A stretch of DNA of 64,000 bases from UBA7662 sp036787895 (GTDB taxonomy: Bacteria; Bacteroidota; Bacteroidia; UBA7662), in NCBI GenBank assembly GCA_036787895.1, contig DAIQOK010000008.1:71105-135104 (forward strand). Direction: 5' to 3'. Shown here one piece after another: positions 1-6,398 of this stretch. The notes beneath the pieces were generated by a model, which worked only from the letters and a program-made list of their open reading frames with translations, searched no databases and was not told the DNA's origin. A program made the translations under genes and the position numbers. Each line of letters begins with the position of its first letter. Position 1 is the stretch's first letter.

Positions 1-1
1 C

Positions 2-679
2 TCGGGTGAAAACAAAGGATTAATTACCAAACCAACTTTCGATAGTTTGGATAATAGTTCAAAAATGAGCCCTGCCTTTTATGGTAAATTAGGTTACGAC
101 AAACAATTGAATGAGGATTTGAGAGTTCGACTCACCGGTTCATTCTACTACACTGCCAGCTCTGAGCGTAACTATCTCTACGATGGCGACCGTGCCGGCT
201 CACGCTACTATCTCATCATGGAAAACGTTGCTGCTACCACCGCCAGCCCACACCTTTCCGGTCAGTATGTACCCGGCTTTAACGACCAAGTGACTGCCAT
301 CATGATCAACCCATTTGTGAAATGGAGAGGTCTGGAGTTCTTCGGCACTTTCGAAACTGCCAGCGGTCGTGCACGGAATGAAGTGGCCAGCCGTGGCGTA
401 AACCAGATAGCCGGTGAATTGATTTATCGCTTCGGCAAAACTGAAGACATCTTCGTAGGCGCCAAATACAACCAGGTGAAAGGTGATTTAAGATTTGCAG
501 GCGCCCTTAGGGATGTAACCCAGGACCGTATCCAACTCGGAGCAGGCTGGTTCATTACCGATAACATTGTTATCAAAGGCGAATACGTAAACCAAAACTA
601 CACAGGTTTTCCGCGGACTGATCTTCGTTCGGGTGGACGATTCAATGGTTTGATGTTGGAGGCCGTGGTGGGCTTCTGA
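2..679 (+). CDS. Outer-membrane beta-barrel protein, C-terminal part (5' truncated by window edge)
   Basis: The reading frame is open from base 2 with no stop, so the gene begins before the window; only the last 226 codons are present. The sequence alternates polar and aromatic residues in strand-like blocks (for example GAGWFITDNIVIKGEYV) and ends in ...MLEAVVGF, with the terminal phenylalanine typical of outer-membrane barrels inserted by the BAM machinery. It resembles the C-terminal half of porins of the phosphate-selective OprO/OprP type, but the ligand cannot be told from this fragment. A strong terminator follows directly. The barrel call is fairly sure; the porin subtype is inference. 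Confidence 0.7.
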   Translation, partial: SGENKGLITKPTFDSLDNSSKMSPAFYGKLGYDKQLNEDLRVRLTGSFYYTASSERNYLYDGDRAGSRYYLIMENVAATTASPHLSGQYVPGFNDQVTAIMINPFVKWRGLEFFGTFETASGRARNEVASRGVNQIAGELIYRFGKTEDIFVGAKYNQVKGDLRFAGALRDVTQDRIQLGAGWFITDNIVIKGEYVNQNYTGFPRTDLRSGGRFNGLMLEAVVGF

Positions 680-702
680 TCTGCCGCGTGAATTCCTGCG
701 TG

Positions 703-733
703 CCCCGGTTAGCTTGCTAATCGGGGTTTTTTA
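703..733 (+). terminator. Rho-independent terminator after the barrel gene
   Basis: An 11-bp stem CCCCGGTTAGC / GCTAATCGGGG (one G-T wobble) with a 2-nt loop is followed by TTTTTTATT, 24 nt after the stop codon of the outer-membrane protein. Confidence 0.85.
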
Positions 734-738
734 TTGAC

Positions 739-771
739 AAAAAGCCACATCTATTACAGAAGTGGCTTTTT
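739..771 (-). terminator. Terminator of the rhodanese-thioredoxin operon
   Basis: The inverted repeat AAAAGCCAC / GTGGCTTTT, flanked by A-runs and T-runs on both sides, lies about 20 nt beyond the stop of the leftward membrane-rhodanese gene. It can act in both directions. Confidence 0.8.
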
Positions 772-790
772 CAGTAAGCTTAAAAGCTGC

Positions 791-1273
791 TTAGCTGACC
801 AATGGTCCAGTCCAACCCATAATTCCACCTTGGAGGTTATAGAGTTGCTCAAATCCCGCGGCTTTCATTTTACGAGCGGCATTCATGGATTGGGCCCCGC
901 TTCGGCAATACACCAAATAAGTTTTATGCTTATCCAAATTCTGAATGGCACTTTCAAATTGAGCTGAGTTCACATTCAAAAGGTTAGCACCTTTGATGTA
1001 GCCACTGCGGTATTCTTCAGGAGTACGCACATCAAGTATGACCACATTTTTTTCTTTCATTTTTTGAACGAATTGCTCGTTGTCGATATTAACAATTCCG
1101 TTTCCCTGCCCGAAACTAAAATTGCTGAGTAAAACACCGCCCAATAAGGCACCATAAGCTAAGCTTCCGAAACGAGAGCTGGTAATTGCGCAAGTACCGC
1201 TTTTACAGCCAATGAATTTGTAATACAATAAGCCAAGAAGCGCGCAGGCTATCATGCCCAAATAAAGTTGCAT
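791..1273 (-). CDS. Membrane-anchored rhodanese (DUF6132-like N-terminus plus rhodanese domain)
   Basis: A 160-aa protein with two hydrophobic N-terminal segments (about residues 1-20 and 35-52) separated by a short loop with the motif CKSGTC (C23, C28), as in DUF6132 proteins, followed by a complete rhodanese domain (about 60-155). The active-site loop is CRSGAQ with the sulfur-accepting Cys123, and LDVRTPEEY is the usual rhodanese N-terminal signature. It is the last gene of a leftward three-gene operon (10-nt gap to thioredoxin). A role in persulfide transfer or thiol redox at the membrane is likely from the family; the physiological sulfur donor is unknown. Confidence 0.85.
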   Translation of the reverse strand: MQLYLGMIACALLGLLYYKFIGCKSGTCAITSSRFGSLAYGALLGGVLLSNFSFGQGNGIVNIDNEQFVQKMKEKNVVILDVRTPEEYRSGYIKGANLLNVNSAQFESAIQNLDKHKTYLVYCRSGAQSMNAARKMKAAGFEQLYNLQGGIMGWTGPLVS

Positions 1274-1283
1274 TTGGAGGTGA

Positions 1284-1589
1284 TTAAGTGAATTGATGAA
1301 TAATTTTTCTGAGTTGATGTACAGCTACAACGCCGGATTGTCGCCAAAGAATTTTGCCTTGTTTAAACAAAATTAGGGTAGGTACACTGTTAATTTGATA
1401 AGTAGCTGAAGGCCCTGGATTGCGGTCAACATCTACTTTTAGGATGCGAATTTTGTCGCCGTCGCTGGCAGCCAATTCTTGGAGAATAGGGGCCATCATT
1501 TTACACGGGCCACACCATTCAGCCGAAAAATCGACTAAAACCGGCTGCTCACCTTGAATAAGACTATTAAAATTAGCTTTGTCGCTCAT
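1284..1589 (-). CDS. Thioredoxin
   Basis: A 101-aa single-domain thioredoxin with the classic WCGPC site (C26, C29), an FSAEWCGPCK strand-helix boundary and the cis-proline motif SVPTL. It is cytoplasmic, with no signal peptide. It sits between two rhodanese genes (4 nt from the upstream one, 10 nt from the downstream one), which suggests that it reduces persulfide or disulfide intermediates formed by those rhodaneses rather than being the cell's only general thioredoxin. The family call is firm; the partnership is inferred from spacing. Confidence 0.9.
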   Translation of the reverse strand: MSDKANFNSLIQGEQPVLVDFSAEWCGPCKMMAPILQELAASDGDKIRILKVDVDRNPGPSATYQINSVPTLILFKQGKILWRQSGVVAVHQLRKIIHQFT

Positions 1590-1593
1590 TTTT

Positions 1594-1923
1594 TTAATTT
1601 GGCCAGCTCATGATGCCTCCTTTTAAATTATAAACCTGGTAACCAGCAGCTACCATCCGGCTACAAGCTGCGCCAATTCTGGCGCCGGCAGCACAAAAAA
1701 CAAAGTAGCTTTTTGATTTATCAAGCTCAGACATCTTTTGTTGAAACGCCGAATCATGCAAATTGAGATTTTTTGCGCCTTTGAGGCTATCACGTTTAAA
1801 TTCTGCAGGCGTGCGTACATCGAGCAGCATTGCACCAGATGTGTTTTTGTAACGTTCTTTGAAGTCGTGGCCGGTGAGCGTCGTGTAATTAGACTTAAAC
1901 AGATTTTTGATAAAATCGAACAT
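1594..1923 (-). CDS. Single-domain cytoplasmic rhodanese
   Basis: A 109-aa rhodanese-like sulfurtransferase with LLDVRTPAEF near residue 34 and an active-site loop CAAGAR starting at Cys77. There is no signal peptide. It is the first gene of the leftward rhodanese-thioredoxin-rhodanese operon and lies about 70 nt downstream of the point where the Crp/Fnr reading frame would naturally end. The loop differs from the CRSGxR of thiosulfate sulfurtransferases, so substrate preference is open. Confidence 0.85.
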   Translation of the reverse strand: MFDFIKNLFKSNYTTLTGHDFKERYKNTSGAMLLDVRTPAEFKRDSLKGAKNLNLHDSAFQQKMSELDKSKSYFVFCAAGARIGAACSRMVAAGYQVYNLKGGIMSWPN

Positions 1924-1992
1924 GCTTATTTTTTCTTCAAAGTTCGGTTTATCTCAGACTTGCTTCGGTTACATAGGTTACAGAGGCAAAAA

Positions 1993-2631
1993 TTATAGCT
2001 TGATAAATTCAATCGCATTGCGATGCAATTTTAGCCGTCCTTTACGTTCGAGTTATTTGAGCAGTCGGGAGATGACAACCCGGGAGGAATTAAGGTAGCG
2101 GGCAATGGCTTCATGGGTGATGTGAAGCGTACTGCTTTGGGTTTGTTTTTGTGATTTCTTGAGGTATGCGAGCATACGTTCATCCAGGTCCTGAAAGGCA
2201 ATTTGATCTACAACCTGCAACAACTCTTCAAATCTTTCCCGATAACTCTGCAGCACATAATGGTACCAGCTCCGGTTTTCGAGCATAAGTTGATCCATCA
2301 GACCAAGAGGCAGCATGAGCATGGTAACCGGGGTTTGCGCTACTGCCTGAAGTTCACTTTTTTCGTTGCGAACTTCGCAGATCATGGACAATGCGCAGGC
2401 CTGACCAGCTTCGAGCATATACAATAAAAATTCGCGATCTTCTTCGTCTGGCCGGTACACCTTGATCTGACCTTCCAACAATATCATGGTTGATCGGAAA
2501 TGTTGTCCAACATCAACAATATAATCGCCGGCTTTGAATTTTTTGATGATGCCATTTTCGGCTAAAGCCTGACGGGCAGCGCTGTCGAGTTGCGGAAGAA
2601 GTTGATCGGTTATGAGCGCGGTGTTTTGCAT
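1993..2631 (-). pseudogene. Crp/Fnr-family regulator interrupted by an in-frame TAA near its C-terminus
   Basis: The first 192 codons (2631 to 2053) encode a cyclic-nucleotide-binding-like domain (about 20-130) and most of the winged-helix DNA-binding domain, ending in SSRVVISRLLK and then TAA at 2055-2053. In the same frame the next 19 codons read LERKGRLKLHRNAIEFIKL before a second TAA at 1995-1993. That is the wing that normally follows SRLLK in this family, so a single nonsense change (for example CAA or GAA to TAA) appears to have removed the last 20 residues. The uninterrupted length, about 212 aa, is normal for the family. It may encode a truncated, partly active regulator, be read through, or reflect a sequencing error. 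It stands directly upstream of the rhodanese-thioredoxin operon on the same strand and probably regulated it. Confidence 0.75.
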
Positions 2632-2659
2632 ACTTGAAGATAAGGTAACGAGAGAATTT

Positions 2660-2681
2660 CTTTACTTTTCTGAGAGTAAAG
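2660..2681. promoter_or_regulatory. Candidate operator: perfect inverted repeat upstream of the Crp/Fnr gene
   Basis: CTTTACT and AGTAAAG form a perfect 7-bp inverted repeat with an 8-nt spacer, 28 nt upstream of the Crp/Fnr start codon and 54 nt before the divergent acyltransferase start. The total length (22 bp) and symmetry suit a dimeric Crp/Fnr protein, although the half-site is not the TTGAT of Fnr or the TGTGA of Crp. Autoregulation is inference. Confidence 0.45.
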
Positions 2682-2735
2682 GAACATTTTTGGCCACTTA
2701 CTTCAATATACTACCTAAATTTCGCATCATTGAGC

Positions 2736-3677
2736 ATGATTTATCGTCTGGTGAAATGGTGGGTGAAACTCGCCCATGGCATGTATTTTAGAAAAAATTT
2801 CAGGCAGCTGAATGTTGCCAGCCTTGCGCTTAATGGCAGGGGCAAATTGTTTGCTGCTAATCACCCCAACTCCTTTGTCGACCCCATTTCGCTGGCGATT
2901 AATGTGCCTTATCCTATTCATTTTTTGGTGAGAGGCGATGCCTTAGCAGGTCCACTGGGCAGCTTTTTAAAAAAATACCTGAAACTGCTCCCGGTTTGGC
3001 GGGAACGGGAAGGCCGCGATAATCTGAAATCAAATTACACCACCTTTGAGAGCTGTCTTGAAATCTGGCGAAAAGGTGGCGCAGTAATTATTTTTTCAGA
3101 AGGACTTTGTGTAAATGAATGGCGGCTTCGACCATTGCCCAAAGGAACGGCGCGACTGGCGCAGTCGGCCTGGGAAAAGGGCTTGGAACTGGATATTATC
3201 CCCACAGCCTTTAATTATCAGCATTTTTCAGGCCCCAGTAAATTCATGAGCACCACCACCTTGCCGCCCATTAACTATAAAGACGTATTTAATCATCAAC
3301 CACAGCCTGCGCTTGCTCAGAAAAAATTCAATGAACTACTAAAATCGGCCCTTGAAAAAGAAGTGTGGCTAGCCCAAAATGAAACTCAAGCAGCCGAAAA
3401 TTTGCCCCAAACGGTAAAAAATACCCTGCTAAGAAAGTTTTTACGTTTGATTACTCTGTTGCTGCATGGCATTTATTATTGGCCCATTCGCAATTTCATA
3501 CGAAAAAAAGCCGGTCATACAGTCCATTTCGATGCAGCTTTGTTCGGGGTGCTGATGCTCAGCTACCCGCTGTTTTTGGGCTTAATTTGGGTGGTATTGT
3601 GTTGGTTTGGCATTGATTACGCGTTTTTCTACACCATGCTATGGCCACTGGTTGCCTGGCTCTACGCCCGTAGCTGA
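2736..3677 (+). CDS. Lysophospholipid / glycerol-3-phosphate acyltransferase family protein (PlsC-like)
   Basis: A 313-aa membrane-associated acyltransferase. Motif I is NHPNSFVD near residues 42-49 (catalytic His43 and Asp49, the HxxxxxD spacing common in Bacteroidota members), and the later FSEG followed by RLRPLPKGTARLA corresponds to the motif that binds the phosphate of the acceptor. The C-terminal 60 residues hold two or three hydrophobic segments. I chose the ATG at 2736; a TTG two codons upstream also exists. It acylates a lysophospholipid or glycerol-phosphate acceptor; the exact acceptor is unknown. It is monocistronic, ending at a shared bidirectional terminator. Confidence 0.8.
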   Translation: MIYRLVKWWVKLAHGMYFRKNFRQLNVASLALNGRGKLFAANHPNSFVDPISLAINVPYPIHFLVRGDALAGPLGSFLKKYLKLLPVWREREGRDNLKSNYTTFESCLEIWRKGGAVIIFSEGLCVNEWRLRPLPKGTARLAQSAWEKGLELDIIPTAFNYQHFSGPSKFMSTTTLPPINYKDVFNHQPQPALAQKKFNELLKSALEKEVWLAQNETQAAENLPQTVKNTLLRKFLRLITLLLHGIYYWPIRNFIRKKAGHTVHFDAALFGVLMLSYPLFLGLIWVVLCWFGIDYAFFYTMLWPLVAWLYARS

Positions 3678-3680
3678 AAT

Positions 3681-3710
3681 AAAAAAGCCGGCTCGAAGAG
3701 CCGGCTTTTT
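3681..3710. terminator. Bidirectional terminator between the acyltransferase gene and hpd
   Basis: A perfect 8-bp stem GCCGGCTC / GAGCCGGC with a 3-nt loop is flanked by AAAAAA on the left and TTTTT on the right, between two convergent genes. Confidence 0.9.
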
Positions 3711-3724
3711 ACACTATTTAATTG

Positions 3725-4849
3725 CTAGAGATTACCACGACGGGCTTGTTCACGCTCAATCGACTCAAACAAGGCCTTGAAATTGCCTTTGCCGAAAGAT
3801 TTGGCACCTTTTCGTTGAATTATCTCATAAAAGAGGGTAGGCCTGTCCTCAACGGGTTTGGTGAATATCTGAAGGAGATAACCTTCGTCATCGCGGTCGA
3901 CCAAAATATTCAAATCCCGCAATGGTTGAATGTCTTCATCGATATGACCTACGCGATCCAGCAAATCATCATAATACGACTGAGGCACCACCAGAAATTC
4001 CACACCACGACGACGCAATTCTGTAACTGTGCTAATGATATCGTTGGTGGCTATAGCAATGTGCTGAACACCGGGGCTGTGGTAAAAATCAAGATACTCT
4101 TCAATCTGAGATTTTTTCTTGCCTTCGGCAGGTTCGTTAATCGGAAACTTGATGTAGCCATTGCCATTCGACACAACTTTCGACATTAATGCAGAATATT
4201 CAGTCGAAATGTCCTTGTCGTCGAAGGTGAGGAGGAGTTTGAAGCCCATTACATCTTCATAAAACTTTACCCATTGGTTCATCTCACCCCAACCCACATT
4301 GCCTACGCAGTGGTCGACATGCAGTAAACCAATTTCAGTGGTTGGCACCGACCAGCTTGGTTCACCGTAGCCTGGTAAGAAGAGGCCTGAATAGTTTTTC
4401 CGTTCTACAAAAGTGTGAATAGTTTCTCCATAGGTATGGATAGATGCCATGACTACCTCACCGTGTTCGTCTTTTTTTACAAAAGGCGGGGTATGCGATT
4501 TGGCACCACGGCTGGTGGTAGCCTCATAGGCTTTACGGGCATCATCAACCCATAAGGCCAGTACCTTTACGCCATCGCCATGTTTGCGCACATGCTCTGA
4601 AATTTCTGAGTTAGGATCTAGTGAAGTAGTAAGTACCAAACGTATTTTTCCCTGTTGCAACACATAGGAAGAGCGGTCGCGCAGACCGGTTTCCGGGCCG
4701 GCATAGGCCACTAATTTATAGCCAAAAGCAGCCTGATAATAATAAGCCGATTGTTTGGCATTGCCGACATAAAACTCAATGTGGTCGGTGCCGTTGAGTG
4801 GCAAAAAATCTACAGCTTGCGAGGTCTGGGCTTGGGTTAGGGTATCCAT
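3725..4849 (-). CDS. hpd: 4-hydroxyphenylpyruvate dioxygenase
   Basis: A 374-aa Fe(II) enzyme converting 4-hydroxyphenylpyruvate to homogentisate in tyrosine catabolism. Two vicinal-oxygen-chelate domains are visible (about 20-150 and 175-340). The probable iron ligands are His180 (in HVDHC), His263 (VQHIAI) and Glu342 (YEIIQR), with spacing matching known HPPDs. DEGYLLQIFTKP, conserved in the family, precedes the glutamate. It lies 19 nt downstream of hmgA in the same direction, so the two consecutive steps of the pathway are co-transcribed. Confidence 0.95.
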   Translation of the reverse strand: MDTLTQAQTSQAVDFLPLNGTDHIEFYVGNAKQSAYYYQAAFGYKLVAYAGPETGLRDRSSYVLQQGKIRLVLTTSLDPNSEISEHVRKHGDGVKVLALWVDDARKAYEATTSRGAKSHTPPFVKKDEHGEVVMASIHTYGETIHTFVERKNYSGLFLPGYGEPSWSVPTTEIGLLHVDHCVGNVGWGEMNQWVKFYEDVMGFKLLLTFDDKDISTEYSALMSKVVSNGNGYIKFPINEPAEGKKKSQIEEYLDFYHSPGVQHIAIATNDIISTVTELRRRGVEFLVVPQSYYDDLLDRVGHIDEDIQPLRDLNILVDRDDEGYLLQIFTKPVEDRPTLFYEIIQRKGAKSFGKGNFKALFESIEREQARRGNL

Positions 4850-4868
4850 TGCTTGTATTTAGGAGAGT

Positions 4869-6038
4869 TTATTCGTATTTGCCTTCCATCCAGGAACGGA
4901 AGTATTTGCCATCGTCAATACCCATGGCTTGTTGGGTGATTTGCAGCGGCTTAAACGTATCAACCATAACTGCAAGCTCTTCGGTTGAAGTTTTGCCGAT
5001 GCTCCTTTCATAAGCACCGGGATGCGGACCATGGGGTATTCCGCCCGGATGGAGGGTAATATGGCCTGGTGCAATGTCGTTTCGACTCATGAAGTCACCA
5101 TCCACATAATATAATACCTCTTCACTGTCGATATTACTGTGGTTGTAAGGTGCGGGTATCGAGAGTGGGTGGTAGTCGTATAAACGAGGACAAAATGAGC
5201 AAACTACAAAACCGGCATTTTCAAACATCTGATGCACAGGTGGTGGCTGGTGAATACGGCCGGTAATGGGTTCAAAATTATGTATCGAAATGCCGTATGG
5301 GAAGTTGTAGCCATCGTAACCAACCACATCAAAAGGATGGGTGGCATAAACAATGGTGTGTAATATGCCTTGTTTTTTGACTTTTACTTCAAAATTTCCT
5401 TTCTCATCGTGGGTCTCCAGCTCCAAAGGCATTTTGTAATCTCGTTCGCAGAAGGGTGAATGCTCCAGCATTTGCCCAAACCAGTTGCGATATCGTTTCG
5501 GTGTGTACAACGGACTAAAAGCCTCCAGATACAAAACCCGGTTATCGGTACCGTCAAAATCAATCTGATAAATGATGCCTCTAGGAATCAGTAGATAATC
5601 GCCGTATTCGAAAGGTATATTGCCTAATTGTGTACGTAGCGTACCTGTGCCTTTGTGAATGAAAAGCAATTCATCGGCATCTGCGTTTTTGTAGAAATAG
5701 CTGCGTAATGACTGCTGTGGTGCAGCCAAACCAAAAATGACATCTTTATTCACAAACAAAGGCACCCGACTTTCCAAATAATCGGCTTGAGGAGCCAACT
5801 GAAAACCGTGCATCCGGCGCGGTGTAATGTTGTGTTCAACGGCTATACTTGGCCGCATATCTACACTTTCACCCATTTCCCGGATAATGGTAGGGCGATG
5901 CACCTGGTACAGCAACGATGACATTCCATCAAAACCTACAGTACCGAATAATTGCTCGTAATACAATTCGCCATCGGGTTTGCGGAACTGTATGTGACGT
6001 TTAGGAGGGATTTTACCCAGTCGGTGGTAAATAGGCAT
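4869..6038 (-). CDS. hmgA: Homogentisate 1,2-dioxygenase
   Basis: A 389-aa cupin-fold enzyme that opens the homogentisate ring to maleylacetoacetate, the step after HPPD. The C-terminal half carries the metal-binding histidine cluster (HPGGIPHGPHPGAYE) and the conserved VVGYDGYNFPYG region. Length is that of the shorter bacterial form (about 385-390 aa) rather than the 430-440 aa eukaryotic form. It is first in the hmgA-hpd operon, with a good Bacteroidota promoter ending about 20 nt before the ATG. Maleylacetoacetate isomerase and fumarylacetoacetase are not in this window. Confidence 0.93.
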   Translation of the reverse strand: MPIYHRLGKIPPKRHIQFRKPDGELYYEQLFGTVGFDGMSSLLYQVHRPTIIREMGESVDMRPSIAVEHNITPRRMHGFQLAPQADYLESRVPLFVNKDVIFGLAAPQQSLRSYFYKNADADELLFIHKGTGTLRTQLGNIPFEYGDYLLIPRGIIYQIDFDGTDNRVLYLEAFSPLYTPKRYRNWFGQMLEHSPFCERDYKMPLELETHDEKGNFEVKVKKQGILHTIVYATHPFDVVGYDGYNFPYGISIHNFEPITGRIHQPPPVHQMFENAGFVVCSFCPRLYDYHPLSIPAPYNHSNIDSEEVLYYVDGDFMSRNDIAPGHITLHPGGIPHGPHPGAYERSIGKTSTEELAVMVDTFKPLQITQQAMGIDDGKYFRSWMEGKYE

Positions 6039-6057
6039 TGGCTTACAGTAAGACTAC

Positions 6058-6089
6058 AAAGTTACCAATGTTGGTGAATAGCATCAAAA
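6058..6089 (-). promoter_or_regulatory. Bacteroidota-type promoter of hmgA-hpd
   Basis: On the minus strand TTTG (6089-6086), a 20-nt spacer and TAACTTTG (6065-6058) match the TTTG-N19/20-TAnnTTTG consensus of the Bacteroidota primary sigma factor. The leader to the ATG at 6038 would be only about 12-15 nt. Confidence 0.6.
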
Positions 6090-6172
6090 ATTTTTCGGAT
6101 AGATTGGTCTATAATTATAAACTAACAAGCAGCCAACCTATGTAACCACAAACTTAAATAGCGCCTGTTCTC

Positions 6173-6345
6173 CGATTAAATTAAATATAGGTTTACCCAT
6201 AGCCCTCGTTTACTTAATTCACCGCTTAACCCACTGTGCGATTAACTCGCGGCAAGAAACACCGTTTAGCCAAAAAATACGTCTAACCAAAAACTCCGTT
6301 TAACCCAAATCTCCCTTTTACCCAATACCGCACTTAAGCCCATTG
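6173..6345. repeat. Degenerate tandem array with 16-17 bp period
   Basis: Ten imperfect units with core CGTTTAACCCA start at 6173, 6190, 6207, 6223, 6239, 6263, 6280, 6297, 6314 and 6331; all steps are 16-17 bp except one of 24. The clearest units are CGTTTAGCCAAAAAATA, CGTCTAACCAAAAACTC and CGTTTAACCCAAATCTC. The array fills the non-coding gap between the hmgA promoter and the terminator of the TonB receptor gene. No open frame of note crosses it. Its function is unknown. Confidence 0.55.
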
Positions 6346-6377
6346 AAAATAAAAAGCCGACCCCCGCAGGAGCCGGC
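6346..6377 (-). terminator. Terminator of the TonB-dependent receptor gene
   Basis: On the minus strand an imperfect stem (GCCGGCTCC paired with the GGGGTCGGC side, two mismatches) is followed by TTTTTATTTT, 20-25 nt after the receptor's stop codon. Confidence 0.65.
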
Positions 6378-6398
6378 CCAAACGCTTACAACCAAACC

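Noticed and set aside
734..967. 77-codon plus-strand frame overlapping the rhodanese gene
   Set aside because: It starts inside a terminator hairpin and reads antisense to a clear rhodanese domain.
2730..2735. TTG at 2730 as start of the acyltransferase
   Set aside because: An ATG two codons later fits equally well and no ribosome-binding site favours the TTG.
6039..6398. CRISPR array in the hmgA-TonB gap
   Set aside because: The repeats there are degenerate, only about 17 bp per unit and have no unique spacers, so the array is not CRISPR.
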